Shown here: positions 1 to 9,128 of the stretch, in pieces
Layout: every line of letters begins with the position of its first letter
Position numbering within the stretch: the stretch's first letter is position 1
NCBI RefSeq assembly: GCF_000427805.1
Contig: NZ_ATYS01000048.1
Span: 1-38,177 of the forward strand
DNA: 38,177 nt
Direction of reading: 5' to 3'
From: Budvicia aquatica DSM 5075 = ATCC 35567
GTDB taxonomy: Bacteria > Pseudomonadota > Gammaproteobacteria > Enterobacterales > Enterobacteriaceae
Made by a program: the position numbers and the translations under genes
The notes under the pieces: model-generated
What the model was told of the DNA's origin: nothing
Databases searched by the model: none
The model's input: the letters and a program-made list of their open reading frames with translations, nothing else

Positions 1-2540
1 GCTAAATTGCGGGCAATATAGCCGACAACGCCGTTAAGCGATGAGTTAAGATTAGCCCCGGCGGTCAGCGAGGTGGCTTTTTTCTCCGCCTCGGTCATTA
101 TCTTTTCGGCACCGGTCAGGTCATGGCCCTGGCCGTCGGCGATACCAGCAATCGCCCCTTCACCGGAGAGTTTTATGCTGGCGGTACTGCCAATATTACC
201 GGTAGCGCCGCCTTCAATCAGGAAGCCGGTGGCGTTTTTGCCGTTCACATTGACCGTCATACCGCCCGAATCAACGCGGGTACCGGTACCGGTCGCCACA
301 ATAACCGTGGAGTTATCGCCGGAGGCCGACATGGTCGAAGTAGAAGCAGAAGAACCGGTAAAGGCTGCCCCGCCGTCAAGGCGCATTAGCGTAGAATTTT
401 TAGTGGTAACGTCTTGGGTACCGGTACTGGTGTTATTTATTTTAGAGCCGGCACCGTAAACAAAGTAACCGATCTGGTTCTCGCCGTCAGAGAAGTTGAC
501 CTGACCGTTACCGGATAAGCCAATGGTGCCCTGTCCGCGGGCATGAACGCCAATGGCGCCGTCACCTTTTAGCTTAACGCTGCCGGAAATATTAACCAGT
601 GAATTTAATCCTTCAGACCACGCACCATAGTTACGCAGCCCGGTAGACGGATCGGCACCGCCGGTAATATTAATATCACCACTGGACTCAACCTGGCCAC
701 CAGATAAACTTTTAATGCCGATGGCATTAATTCCCTGAATATCAATCAGGCCGGTATTTTTTATTCCCCGGGCGCTGTTCAGGGCATAGATACCGTAGTT
801 CTCTTTAGGGATAAAGGTGCCATTATCCCCATTGCTCAGGAGGGTAATCGTCCCGCTGTTGGTGACATTATGCATTGAGCCCGCAGTCACATGTATGCCT
901 GCAGAGCCCTCAACCTTGGTACCTAATACAATGTTACCCTGATTATTCACTATCCCTGACGTACCATTGATACGAATAGCAGAAGAGCCAGCCGTAACAT
1001 AAACATCACTACCGTCCGCTGCTCGACCAATGTTCATTACACCGCTGGCGCTATTGGTAAAGTTACCGTCAGTGTTAACAATAACACCATATACCACCCC
1101 GACGACCGGCCGTCCCTTATTGCCTTCGGTAATCCCGATGTTCATGGCACCATTATTTATAGCGCTAGATCTGCCCGTTGAGTTTATACCTATTGAACCA
1201 CCGTTCCCGCCTGGCGTAGGACTTGAAAATGATGGAGATACATTTAATGTACCGTTATTGGTAAATAAACTGTTTAAACCTGATAAGTAGACACCGTTGC
1301 CAACAACGCCGGTACTAACCAGCCCCGTCGTTAGTGAACCGTTATTAATAAAATGAGAACCTGATAATACGCTAGCGGCATACATGGTTGTTTCAATTTC
1401 ACCATCGTTAATTCCGCTACCCCCATTGGTTAATCGGAATAAACTGGTATCTGGATTGAATGTGCCTCGAATATCACCGGTAATTCGACCTGTTTCAGCA
1501 AGGCGCACCGTTGCTTTATCACCATTAGCCATAAATACAGCGGTGACATTAGCCGGCAGAGCAAGCATAGGATCCGCCCCGGCAGGTACTCTATTAATCG
1601 TATAGCTACTGGATACGGTGGTATAAGCTTTAGCCAACTCGGCATCATAGCGTGATGACTCAAGATCACCCGTCTGCATTTTGCCAATGAGCCAATTATT
1701 ATAGGCCGAGAGCTCACTGAGTGAACTCACCGTGATTGTGCTGCCGTTAAATGAGGTAAAGCTACCGGTATAAGTGGTCTTATTAGCGCTTGCCACTTGA
1801 GTTGGCGTGGTTGCGTAATCAATTTCCGTATAAATATTAATCAGATTTGTTGAGTGCCAGTTGGCGCTAGCCGCCTTATTAGACGCGGTACTGTCTACAT
1901 AAATTAATTGGCTGTCCCTATGAGCCGCACCAATATTCAGCCCATCGGCATAAATATCGGCCGTACCGGATTCTACGGTTACCAACCGGCTCTGATAATA
2001 AGCGTTTACAGGCCCGAGTCTAGCGACTGCATAACCACCATTTTTATAGCCGCTTTCAAACTCCTGCATTCCGCCAGAGTTATAAACTGCAACGACCTTA
2101 GTCGCATGAGTAATAGTATCGATAACCGTAATATTTTGGCTCTTTGCCCCCAAGACCATCTGGATCTCATCGGCGGGCAATAGCGGTGCGTTAATATATC
2201 CGCCGTTAATCAATTGGTTGATGGTGCTATAACCAATAGAACTGCCGTTTGCACTGGCATAAGTCTTTGGTCCATTAACATGATAAGTTTGTCCATCTGA
2301 AATGGTTACCGAACCTACACCACGATTATTATTAGAGAATGACCAGGCTGAGTCTAAATTACAAATAAACGTTGAGGAACTACAATCACTTGCTAGTACA
2401 GATGTAGACATAACGGTTGTTAATGCTACGGCAGCTAACGCTTTAGAAGTAGCGCTTTTTATTTTTCCACGCCCTAACTCAGAAGTAACAACCCACACAC
2501 CTAACGCGTTGTTCCAAATAATTCGATAGATTTTATTCAC
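1..2540 (-). CDS. Autotransporter adhesin, N-terminal part (cut by window edge)
   Basis: The minus strand is open from a GTG at 2540 to the window edge, about 846 codons, and lacks its C-terminus. The protein starts MNKIYRIIWNNALGVWVV, a typical extended signal peptide region (ESPR) seen in large type V secreted proteins. A hydrophobic stretch follows and a likely signal peptidase cut lies after Ala50 (STSVLA/SD). Cys53 and Cys60 form a closely spaced pair at the start of the passenger. The rest is rich in Gly, Asn, Ser and Thr, with recurring short blocks such as INNGAMNIG and GDINITGG, as expected of a beta-helical passenger. A TAG stop lies in frame a few codons upstream and AGGGA sits 9 nt before the GTG, which fixes the start. 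The beta-barrel and any functional domain lie outside the window, so monomeric (Va) versus trimeric type cannot be told. The substrate or receptor is unknown. Confidence 0.88.
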   Translation of the reverse strand, partial: MNKIYRIIWNNALGVWVVTSELGRGKIKSATSKALAAVALTTVMSTSVLASDCSSSTFICNLDSAWSFSNNNRGVGSVTISDGQTYHVNGPKTYASANGSSIGYSTINQLINGGYINAPLLPADEIQMVLGAKSQNITVIDTITHATKVVAVYNSGGMQEFESGYKNGGYAVARLGPVNAYYQSRLVTVESGTADIYADGLNIGAAHRDSQLIYVDSTASNKAASANWHSTNLINIYTEIDYATTPTQVASANKTTYTGSFTSFNGSTITVSSLSELSAYNNWLIGKMQTGDLESSRYDAELAKAYTTVSSSYTINRVPAGADPMLALPANVTAVFMANGDKATVRLAETGRITGDIRGTFNPDTSLFRLTNGGSGINDGEIETTMYAASVLSGSHFINNGSLTTGLVSTGVVGNGVYLSGLNSLFTNNGTLNVSPSFSSPTPGGNGGSIGINSTGRSSAINNGAMNIGITEGNKGRPVVGVVYGVIVNTDGNFTNSASGVMNIGRAADGSDVYVTAGSSAIRINGTSGIVNNQGNIVLGTKVEGSAGIHVTAGSMHNVTNSGTITLLSNGDNGTFIPKENYGIYALNSARGIKNTGLIDIQGINAIGIKSLSGGQVESSGDINITGGADPSTGLRNYGAWSEGLNSLVNISGSVKLKGDGAIGVHARGQGTIGLSGNGQVNFSDGENQIGYFVYGAGSKINNTSTGTQDVTTKNSTLMRLDGGAAFTGSSASTSTMSASGDNSTVIVATGTGTRVDSGGMTVNVNGKNATGFLIEGGATGNIGSTASIKLSGEGAIAGIADGQGHDLTGAEKIMTEAEKKATSLTAGANLNSSLNGVVGYIARNL

Positions 2541-2566
2541 AGATACAATTCCCTATGTTCAAGTCC

Positions 2567-2679
2567 AAAAATCGATAGGAATCTACTTATGGACTGTTTA
2601 AAACCACACGAAGGGAATTATCATCCATAAACAAAATCGTCCTATATACATCGACAATAGTAGATCACTATCGATTTTT
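2567..2679. repeat. 12-bp perfect inverted repeat upstream of the autotransporter
   Basis: AAAAATCGATAG at 2567-2578 is repeated as its exact reverse complement, CTATCGATTTTT, at 2668-2679, leaving 89 bp between. The same ATCGAT core recurs in both arms of the adjacent 55-bp palindrome. The pair brackets the likely promoter region of the autotransporter gene. It could be a pair of binding sites for one regulator or the ends of a small invertible segment. The sequence alone does not decide. Confidence 0.6.
2657..2671. promoter_or_regulatory. OxyR-like half-operator containing a GATC site
   Basis: ATAG-TAGATCA-CTAT matches the ATAG-N7-CTAT core of an OxyR half-operator, and a Dam site (GATC, 2663-2666) lies in its spacer. 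The neighbouring second half-site expected for a full tetramer site is not clearly present on either side. Two further GATC sites lie at 2698-2701 and 2747-2750. In E. coli agn43, OxyR and Dam compete at three GATC sites to switch an autotransporter on and off. Here the arrangement is only similar in outline. Confidence 0.35.
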
Positions 2680-2696
2680 TAATAAATTGTTAATAA

Positions 2697-2751
2697 CGAT
2701 CGATTTATATCTTTTGATAACAATAATCTATCAAAAGATACCTATCGATCG
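2697..2751. repeat. 55-bp palindrome (23-bp arms, 9-nt centre)
   Basis: The left arm at 2697-2719 and the right arm at 2729-2751 are reverse complements at 20 of 23 positions. Each arm begins or ends with CGATCGAT or ATCGATCG and carries CTTTTGATA or TATCAAAAG towards the centre. The centre is ACAATAATC. Each arm holds one GATC. It lies about 160-210 bp upstream of the autotransporter start and has no T-run, so a terminator is unlikely. A dimeric regulator site is more plausible. Confidence 0.75.
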
Positions 2752-3337
2752 TCAAATGCAATGTAAAAGAATTCTATCATAAGAGAGGATTTAATCAAAA
2801 CAACACAAAAAATAAACATAACAAATTGAATAATAACATAAATACAAAAAAATAATGACACTAACGCATTTAAAGATACACCATGCAAAAAGAGTTGATA
2901 CAAAATAATACCAATGCGTTACTTATATAATAGTCAATAAATTACTCACATTAAACGCCTAATATCAATATTAAAATATAATTTTCAATCAATCTTCGAC
3001 ATGAAGTAATAAATATTAATTACGAATAATGATAAATATAGTTACGCCAGTTATTAACTAAAAGTATTGATATTAAAAATAGGCATTGCATTCAAATTAA
3101 GCCAAAAAGCAAAGTTTGATTTACCTACACGGTATATTAATAAAGCATTCTGAATGAGAAGATAATCACAATGTAAACCTGGTAACCGGTAAGCTAACGG
3201 CACAACGATCGGCGATAATCCCCTGATTTCATACTCAAATCCCCTGTTTACTGACTTTCTCACAACTTATCCCTGACAGAACCCTCCGCTTCTGCCAGAA
3301 TATGTACCCCGTGGTTAAAAAGTGGATCTATTCTCAG

Positions 3338-4198
3338 ATGTCAGCAAAGATTATTGATGGTAAAGCGATTGCCCAGCAGCTTAGAACTGAAATTGCCGCC
3401 AGCGTTCAACAGCGCATTCAGGCAGGTAAACGAGCTCCGGGTTTAGCCGTTATTTTAGTTGGTGAAAATCCCGCATCTCAAATTTACGTCAGCAGCAAGC
3501 GTCGCGCATGTGAAGAAGTTGGTTTCTTGTCGCGCTCGTTTAACCTGGATGCGTCCGCGACTGAGAAAGAGCTACTTGAATTAATCGACTCACTCAATAA
3601 CGATCCGTTAATTGACGGAATTCTGGTTCAGCTCCCTCTGCCAGAGAGCTTCGATAAGATTAAAGTACTTGAACGTATTTCTCCGGAGAAAGACGTCGAC
3701 GGGTTCCACCCCTATAATATAGGTCGCCTGTGCCAACGCACGCCAAAGCTACGTCCTTGTACTCCGCGCGGCATTATTACTATGCTGGAGCGCTGTGAGA
3801 TTAATACTTACGGCTTAGATGCATTAGTCATTGGCGCATCCAATATCGTCGGTCGCCCGATGGGACTGGAGCTCTTACTCGCAGGATGTACGACTACAAT
3901 TACTCACCGTTTTACTCAAAATCTGGAAGACAAAGTTCGCCGCGCCGATTTAGTGGTCGCCGCTATTGGTCGCCCTGGTTTTGTTCACGGTGACTGGATC
4001 AAGCCGGGAGCCGTCGTTATTGATGTGGGTATTAACCGTTTAGAAAGCGGTAAAGTAGTGGGTGACGTTGAGTTTAATATAGCAGCAGAGCGCGCCAGCT
4101 GGATTACTCCGGTGCCGGGCGGCGTTGGTCCAATGACCGTCGCAACCCTGATCCAGAATACTTTACAGGCCTGTGAGCTTTACCACGACCCAATGTAA
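3338..4198 (+). CDS. folD: Bifunctional methylene-THF dehydrogenase / cyclohydrolase
   Basis: FolD interconverts 5,10-methylene-, 5,10-methenyl- and 10-formyl-tetrahydrofolate in the cytosol, using NADP. The 286-aa product shows the family signatures in order: [17 protein letters not shown] with the catalytic Lys near the N-terminus, [18 protein letters not shown], the Rossmann segment [11 protein letters not shown] and the C-terminal [10 protein letters not shown]. The start MSAKIIDGK at 3338 is chosen because it matches E. coli FolD. An in-frame ATG 36 nt upstream at 3302 would add 12 residues not seen in the family. Neither start has a strong ribosome binding site. The gene stands alone and ends at a strong hairpin shared with convergent cysS. 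Confidence 0.97.
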   Translation: MSAKIIDGKAIAQQLRTEIAASVQQRIQAGKRAPGLAVILVGENPASQIYVSSKRRACEEVGFLSRSFNLDASATEKELLELIDSLNNDPLIDGILVQLPLPESFDKIKVLERISPEKDVDGFHPYNIGRLCQRTPKLRPCTPRGIITMLERCEINTYGLDALVIGASNIVGRPMGLELLLAGCTTTITHRFTQNLEDKVRRADLVVAAIGRPGFVHGDWIKPGAVVIDVGINRLESGKVVGDVEFNIAAERASWITPVPGGVGPMTVATLIQNTLQACELYHDPM

Positions 4199-4220
4199 TT
4201 GTTTATTCCGGCAGGCAATA

Positions 4221-4245
4221 AAAAAGGCGCTTTAGCGCCTTTTTT
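4221..4245. terminator. Bidirectional terminator between folD and cysS
   Basis: AAAAAGGCGC-TTTA-GCGCCTTTTT forms a perfect 10-bp stem with a 4-nt loop, with an A-run on one side and a T-run on the other. It lies between the convergent stops of folD and cysS and can serve both. Confidence 0.9.
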
Positions 4246-4278
4246 ATGACTATAAGATTATGACTACGAGAACAATAC

Positions 4279-5670
4279 TTACTGAGTCCGACGCCAGGTT
4301 GTTCCGCCTGGGCCATCTTCCAGCACGATACCCATTTCGTTCAACCTATCGCGAGCTTCATCAGCCAGCGCCCAGTTTTTAGACTGTCGGGCATCATTAC
4401 GCTGTTTAATCAGCGCTTCTATTTCAGCCACTTCGTCATCGCCGTCACTTTGTGCAGAACCTTGCAGAAAAGCTTCTGGTTGCTGCTCAAGCAGGCCTAA
4501 AACACCGGCTAAACGACGTAATTCTGCGGCAAGTTGGTTAGCAGCATTCAGGTCTTCAGCCTTCAGGCGGTTAACGTCCCGAGCCATGTCGAACAGTACT
4601 GAGTATGCTTCCGGCGTATTAAAATCATCATCCATTGCTTCACGGAAACGCGATTCAAATTCAGAATTGCCGGTCGCTTCAACGGCCTCATCAGTACCAC
4701 GCAGTGCAGTATAAAACCGTTCCAGAGCCGTTCTGGCCTGTTTAAGATTCTCTTCGCTATAGTTCAGTTGGCTACGGTAATGACCGGACATCAAAAAATA
4801 ACGGACGGTTTCAGCATCGTAATACTTGAGCACATCGCGAATAGTGAAAAAGTTATTCAGCGACTTAGACATCTTTTCACGGTCAATCATGACCATGCCG
4901 GAGTGCATCCAGTAATTAACGTATGGCCCATCGTGAGCACAGCTTGATTGAGCAATCTCATTTTCATGATGAGGGAACATCAAATCGGATCCGCCGCCGT
5001 GAATATCAAAATGTTCGCCTAACTGCTTGCAGTTCATGGCAGAACATTCGATATGCCAACCAGGGCGGCCAGGCCCCCACGGAGATTCCCAGGAAGGTTC
5101 GCCGGGTTTAGACATTTTCCACAGCACGAAATCCATTGGATTGCGCTTCACGTCAGCAACTTCAACCCGAGCACCGGCCTGTAGCTGATCTAAATCCTGA
5201 CGAGACAGCAGGCCATAGTCAGGATCGGTTTCGACCGAAAACATCACATCACCGTTATCTGCTACATAAGCATGGCCGCGTTTTAGCAGCAATTGAACGA
5301 TATCAATAATTTCCGGAATATGGTGCGTAGCTCGCGGCTCAAGGTCCGGGCGGGCAATATTCAGCGCATCAAAATCAGCATGCATCTCAGCCAGCATTCG
5401 CTCGGTCAGACTTTCGCAACTTTCATTATTTTCCGTAGCCCGACGAATGATTTTATCGTCGACATCGGTCACATTGCGCACATACGTTAGGTTGTAGCCC
5501 GAAAACCGCAGATAGCGGGAAATAACATCAAAGGCAACAAAAGTACGGCCATGCCCGATATGACATAAGTCATAAATAGTTACCCCGCACACATACATGC
5601 CCACTTTGTCAGCATGAATGGGTTTAAATTCCTCTTTTTGTCTGCTCAGGGTATTAAAAATCTTTAGCAT
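4279..5670 (-). CDS. cysS: Cysteinyl-tRNA synthetase
   Basis: CysS charges tRNA-Cys with cysteine. It is a class I aminoacyl-tRNA synthetase that uses a zinc ion for amino acid discrimination. The 463-aa product has the zinc-binding MYVCGVT near residue 28, the HIGH-type motif HIGHGR, the second zinc region HIECSAMNC followed by HHENE, and the KMSKS loop. The residue after KMSKSL is Asn rather than the more usual Gly (KMSKSLNNF). The start at 5670 ([15 protein letters not shown]) matches E. coli; the frame stays open 30 codons further upstream but that extension has no family support. In E. coli cysS is directly divergent from ppiB. Here two extra genes lie between them. Confidence 0.97.
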   Translation of the reverse strand: MLKIFNTLSRQKEEFKPIHADKVGMYVCGVTIYDLCHIGHGRTFVAFDVISRYLRFSGYNLTYVRNVTDVDDKIIRRATENNESCESLTERMLAEMHADFDALNIARPDLEPRATHHIPEIIDIVQLLLKRGHAYVADNGDVMFSVETDPDYGLLSRQDLDQLQAGARVEVADVKRNPMDFVLWKMSKPGEPSWESPWGPGRPGWHIECSAMNCKQLGEHFDIHGGGSDLMFPHHENEIAQSSCAHDGPYVNYWMHSGMVMIDREKMSKSLNNFFTIRDVLKYYDAETVRYFLMSGHYRSQLNYSEENLKQARTALERFYTALRGTDEAVEATGNSEFESRFREAMDDDFNTPEAYSVLFDMARDVNRLKAEDLNAANQLAAELRRLAGVLGLLEQQPEAFLQGSAQSDGDDEVAEIEALIKQRNDARQSKNWALADEARDRLNEMGIVLEDGPGGTTWRRTQ

Positions 5671-5797
5671 CGGAAGCCTATGACCGTTTGATTGTTGATT
5701 GGGTAAGATGGAAGGATATATTGAAACCTGATTGTCAGGGCATTGCAAGAGGAACCCCATGATTCATGAGGTATATATCATTCAATCAGGTAATAAA

Positions 5798-6241
5798 TTA
5801 CCGTTTAACCGCAATACCTTCAATTTCAATCAACCCGTCCATGGGTATGTTACCCACTTGTAACGCTGTACGTGCAGGTGGTGCACCGTTAAAAAAAGTC
5901 ACATATACCTGATTCATTTTGGCGTAATCATCGATATTCTTCAGGTAGATATTAATCTTGACTAAATGATCCAGTGAAGAACCTCCCGCTGCCAGTACGG
6001 TCTGGAGATTTTTCATTGCCTGACGCGTCTGAGCTTCGATATCCCCTTCGATTTTGCCGCTAGCCGGATCCAGAGCAAGCTGGCCAGAAGTAAAAATCAG
6101 GCCATTAGCCTCAATAGCCGGAGAGAATAATTTTGATGGTTTTGCCCCTTCAGGCGTAATCACATTTCGTTGCGCCGCTTGGCTCACGCCTGCTGAAAAT
6201 AGAGTCGCCGCAATAATAAAAAACCAACCCGTTTTACGCAT
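5798..6241 (-). CDS. Exported RidA/YjgF-family protein
   Basis: The 147-aa product is a RidA (YjgF/YER057c/UK114) domain preceded by a clear Sec signal peptide: MRKTG, a hydrophobic stretch to about residue 20, and a likely cut after SQAA. Cytosolic RidA hydrolyses reactive enamine/imine intermediates made by PLP enzymes. The conserved substrate-binding Arg in PPARTALQV and the Glu in LIEIEGIAV are both present, so the fold and pocket look intact. The predicted periplasmic location separates it from canonical RidA, and its substrate is unknown. It sits between cysS and a truncated IclR-type regulator transcribed divergently. IclR regulators often control small catabolic operons, so the pair may be what is left of one. 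GGGAG lies 12 nt before the ATG. Confidence 0.85.
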   Translation of the reverse strand: MRKTGWFFIIAATLFSAGVSQAAQRNVITPEGAKPSKLFSPAIEANGLIFTSGQLALDPASGKIEGDIEAQTRQAMKNLQTVLAAGGSSLDHLVKINIYLKNIDDYAKMNQVYVTFFNGAPPARTALQVGNIPMDGLIEIEGIAVKR

Positions 6242-6262
6242 AATTAAAAAAGCTCCCTATAA

Positions 6263-6850
6263 ATAAAGGTTAAGTCGATTCATAAGTATCTGGTCTCGCT
6301 GTGCCGCTGCGATATGATTTATCAGGATCCTGAAACCAACCTTTATTCCCTTGGTAATAAGCTATCGGTTCTCGGCTCAGCGGCAGATAAGCAAAACGGT
6401 TTGCTCACTACGATAAATAATGCGCTATGCCAACTGAGGGATAAGCTCAACATTTCGACCGGATTGGCCATTCAGAAAGGGGATGGACTGAGTTTAATCA
6501 GATATAACCGTAGTAATAAAAATATTGAAATCGACTATCGGGATAATACCCCGCTTCCGTTGATCAACAGTGCAGCAGGTAAGGTATTTTTAACCTTCAC
6601 AGAGAATCATCGCGATAAATATTCATTAGATTTAGATGAACAACAGAGTATCAGGCAACAGGGGTACTCAATACGGCTGAGTGAAACCAAAGGAATTCCC
6701 GGCTATCGGGCCATTGCTTGCCCGATATTAACTCAGGATTCCCGGCTGATCGGCGCAGCGGTTATTATGGGATTACTGCCTGACTCGAAACAAGAGTTAC
6801 ACCAGTTAGCACAACAACTGATATCTACAATACAAGATCTTAAGCTATAA
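6263..6850 (+). pseudogene. IclR-family regulator remnant lacking most of its DNA-binding domain
   Basis: The frame encodes an IclR-type effector-binding domain (about 175 aa, with an LINSAAGKVFLTF segment and a C-terminal segment reading PGYRAIACPI...LIGAAVIMG). The first ATG is at 6314, but the same frame continues upstream to a stop at 6260 and reads KSIHKYLVSLCRCDMIYQDP, then ETNLYSLG. This matches the recognition helix and wing of an IclR winged helix. The earlier half of the helix-turn-helix is absent: the divergent ridA-like gene starts at 6241, only about 20 bp away. There is no recognisable ribosome binding site before 6314 and no start codon for the longer form except rare ones. I read it as a 5'-deleted gene. 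A DNA-binding-free effector protein starting at 6314 is possible but less likely. Confidence 0.75.
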
Positions 6851-6958
6851 CCGTTGCTTAAAAATAAAATACCGCTGCCATATAAAACAGTCGGCGGTTA
6901 TTAGGCTATCAGCTTATCCACAGTAACCATATGATAATTAATAATATTATATAAAAAT

Positions 6959-6995
6959 AACCATAAAACCTCTCAACAAATTCAATTTTATGGTT
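6959..6995. repeat. Hairpin in the IclR remnant-ppiB gap
   Basis: AACCATAAAA (6959-6968) pairs perfectly with TTTTATGGTT (6986-6995) across a 17-nt loop. It is AT-rich and could be a weak terminator for the remnant gene or a regulator site upstream of ppiB. The rest of the 287-bp gap is AT-rich with nothing else recognisable. Confidence 0.4.
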
Positions 6996-7137
6996 TAATT
7001 GCCATGCTAAAAATAAAAAATTAGAGCAAAATGCCAAAATTGCAGGCTTAAATATCATAAACCAAGGGATGCAGGCTAAGCCGCCTTAATATACAATTAG
7101 CACCTAATTTATTTATCACTTACTTCTAGGATGTTTA

Positions 7138-7632
7138 ATGATCACTCTTCATACCAATCATGGCGATATTGTTATCAAACTTTTTGCTGATAAAGCACCT
7201 GCAACCGTAGCTAACTTTGTAGACTACTGCCGTAGTGGTTTTTATGACGGCACGATTTTTCACCGCGTAATCAAAGGATTTATGATCCAAGGCGGTGGCT
7301 TTGTTTCAGGCATGGATCAAAAAGCAACCAAAGACACCATTAAAAACGAAGCCAACAATGGCTTAAAAAACACCCGTGGTACTTTAGCCATGGCACGGAC
7401 TTCAGCGCCGCATTCTGCAACTGCCCAGTTCTTCATTAACGTTGCTAATAACGACTTTTTGAATTTCCGCGCTGAAAATGCTGACGGTTGGGGATACTGT
7501 GTATTCGCTGAAGTCGTAGAAGGCATGGACGTCGTTGACTCCATTGAAAGCGCTAAAACCAGCCGCAGCGGCATGCACCAAGATGTACCGGTAGAAGACG
7601 TGATCATTAATAGCGTCACTATCAGCGAATAA
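7138..7632 (+). CDS. ppiB: Cytoplasmic peptidyl-prolyl cis-trans isomerase B (cyclophilin)
   Basis: PpiB catalyses cis-trans isomerisation of peptide bonds before proline and helps protein folding in the cytosol. The 164-aa product has the same length as E. coli PpiB, has no signal peptide, and is a single cyclophilin domain. The active-site blocks [14 protein letters not shown] (catalytic Arg, Phe and Gln), [17 protein letters not shown] and [17 protein letters not shown] are all present. TAGGATG lies just before the ATG. The downstream gene lpxH begins only 17 nt after the stop, so the two are probably cotranscribed, as in E. coli. Confidence 0.97.
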   Translation: MITLHTNHGDIVIKLFADKAPATVANFVDYCRSGFYDGTIFHRVIKGFMIQGGGFVSGMDQKATKDTIKNEANNGLKNTRGTLAMARTSAPHSATAQFFINVANNDFLNFRAENADGWGYCVFAEVVEGMDVVDSIESAKTSRSGMHQDVPVEDVIINSVTISE

Positions 7633-7649
7633 GGATTACTCCCTCAGTA

Positions 7650-8375
7650 ATGACGACGCTATTTATCGCCGATCTCCATCTCAGTGAACATGAACCGGCA
7701 ATCACTGCCGGTTTTCTGGATTTTCTGCAACGCGAGGCAATACACGCTGATGCGCTGTATATACTCGGCGATTTATTTGAAGCCTGGATTGGCGATGACG
7801 ATCCCAATCCACTTCATACTCAGGTTGCACAAGCCTTAGCTGAACTTCACTCACATAACGTACCCTGCTACTTTATTCACGGTAATCGAGATTTTTTACT
7901 CGGCAAACGCTTTGCCAAAAAATGTAAAATGACCTTATTGCCGGAGCAACTGGTTATCAATGTATACGGTGAATCAGTTCTTATCCTGCATGGCGATACG
8001 CTTTGTACCGATGACCCCGGTTATCTGCGCTTTCGTCAATATATGCATAACCCGATAATTCAGGCTATCTATCTGGCATTGCCGCTTTTTGTTCGCCAGA
8101 AAATTGCCTCTAAGCTGCGCAATGAAAGCACCATGACTAATCGAACTAAATCCTCAGTCATGATGGACGTTAACCCTCTGGCGGTGATCGCCAAGCTGAA
8201 AGAAAACCACGTGTATAAAATTATTCACGGGCATACCCACCGCCCGGCGATCCACGATATGACCATTAAAGGACGGCTGTCCCAGCGGGTTGTATTAGGG
8301 GCGTGGCATGAAAATGGCTCAGTGCTAAGAATTAAGCCAAACAACAGTCTCGAACTGGCAACCTTCCCGCTTTAA
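7650..8375 (+). CDS. lpxH: UDP-2,3-diacylglucosamine pyrophosphatase
   Basis: LpxH cleaves UDP-2,3-diacylglucosamine to lipid X and UMP, the fourth step of lipid A synthesis, at the inner membrane surface. The 241-aa product is a calcineurin-type metallophosphoesterase with the metal-binding motifs in order: ADLHLSEHE at the N-terminus, [34 protein letters not shown] and [11 protein letters not shown] hydrophobic and basic lid segment lies around residues 130-160. It follows ppiB by 17 nt and its own AAGGA is 14 nt before the ATG. The length and motif set agree with E. coli LpxH. Confidence 0.97.
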   Translation: MTTLFIADLHLSEHEPAITAGFLDFLQREAIHADALYILGDLFEAWIGDDDPNPLHTQVAQALAELHSHNVPCYFIHGNRDFLLGKRFAKKCKMTLLPEQLVINVYGESVLILHGDTLCTDDPGYLRFRQYMHNPIIQAIYLALPLFVRQKIASKLRNESTMTNRTKSSVMMDVNPLAVIAKLKENHVYKIIHGHTHRPAIHDMTIKGRLSQRVVLGAWHENGSVLRIKPNNSLELATFPL

Positions 8376-8459
8376 CATTGCCAATAGGCATTATTTTTTG
8401 ATTGCACAATACACGGTGTTATTTCCGTCTTTGCCGAAATAATTTCGCTTATGCCGCTT

Positions 8460-8475
8460 ACGCAATCGTTTCCCT
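8460..8475 (+). promoter_or_regulatory. PurR operator (PUR box) of purEK
   Basis: ACGCAATCGTTTCCCT matches the PUR box consensus ACGCAAACGTTTGCGT at 13 of 16 positions and lies about 145 bp upstream of purE. In E. coli purEK is repressed by PurR with hypoxanthine or guanine through a box in the same place. The exact core promoter was not assigned. Confidence 0.8.
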
Positions 8476-8618
8476 TACTATAAAGCCATGCTATTCTCTC
8501 TGCCCTCAGATTATGAATGACGGATGCTACGGATTAATCTTAAATAGACTAACCTATGGCATAATGTCCGTTATTAGGTTTCGACTACCGCCTGCACCAA
8601 CACAGGAGCATCACACCT

Positions 8619-9128
8619 ATGCCAGCCAACGCTGCCAAGGCAAAAATTGCTATTGTTATGGGATCCAAAAGTGACTGGGCTACCATGCAATTCGCTGCTG
8701 AAATATTAATATCGCTCAATATCCCGTTTCATACTGAAGTGGTTTCTGCCCACCGCACCCCGGACAAATTATTCAGCTTCGCCGAACAGGCTAAGGCGAA
8801 CGGATTTGACGTGATTATTGCCGGGGCTGGCGGTGCCGCACATTTACCCGGTATGTTGGCTGCCAAAACGCTGGTTCCGGTATTGGGTGTTCCCGTTCAA
8901 AGTGCAGCGCTCAGCGGCGTAGATAGCTTATATTCCATCGTTCAGATGCCCCGAGGCATTCCCGTAGGTACTTTAGCTATTGGTAAAGCCGGTGCGGCTA
9001 ATGCTGCCCTTTTGGCTGCACAAATATTAGCCCTGCACGATGAAAGCATTCACTCCCGACTGGCTGAATGGCGTCAGGCCCAGACCGACGATGTTTTGAA
9101 TAACCCCGATCCTAGGGAGCCGGCATGA
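8619..9128 (+). CDS. purE: N5-carboxyaminoimidazole ribonucleotide mutase
   Basis: PurE (class I) converts N5-CAIR to CAIR in de novo purine synthesis, taking the unstable product of PurK. The 169-aa product contains the nucleotide/phosphate loop [11 protein letters not shown], the catalytic His in [11 protein letters not shown], the [11 protein letters not shown] loop and the [10 protein letters not shown] segment. The C-terminus PDPREPA resembles that of E. coli PurE. AGGAG lies 12 nt upstream of the ATG. The stop overlaps the purK start by 4 nt (ATGA), which implies translational coupling of mutase and carboxylating enzyme. Confidence 0.98.
   Translation: MPANAAKAKIAIVMGSKSDWATMQFAAEILISLNIPFHTEVVSAHRTPDKLFSFAEQAKANGFDVIIAGAGGAAHLPGMLAAKTLVPVLGVPVQSAALSGVDSLYSIVQMPRGIPVGTLAIGKAGAANAALLAAQILALHDESIHSRLAEWRQAQTDDVLNNPDPREPA

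Larger units (their letters stand above)
2541..3337. other. AT-rich intergenic region between the autotransporter and folD
   Basis: About 0.8 kb separates the divergent autotransporter and folD starts. The part from 2560 to about 3060 is strongly AT-rich and holds the inverted repeats and GATC sites listed separately. I see no convincing coding sequence. A 69-codon minus-strand frame at 3054-3263 shows no recognisable motif. The promoters of both flanking genes must lie here, but no core promoter could be assigned with confidence. Confidence 0.7.

Noticed and set aside
73-1290. Plus-strand open frames inside the autotransporter region
   Set aside because: They are proline/valine-rich shadows of the long minus-strand reading frame, which has an ESPR signal peptide and stays open to the window edge.
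3054-3263. 69-codon minus-strand frame in the folD upstream gap
   Set aside because: No recognisable motif or good ribosome binding site, and it lies where the folD promoter must be.
8402-8674. 90-codon frame upstream of and overlapping purE
   Set aside because: It runs across the PUR box and into the purE start in another frame; purE is certain.
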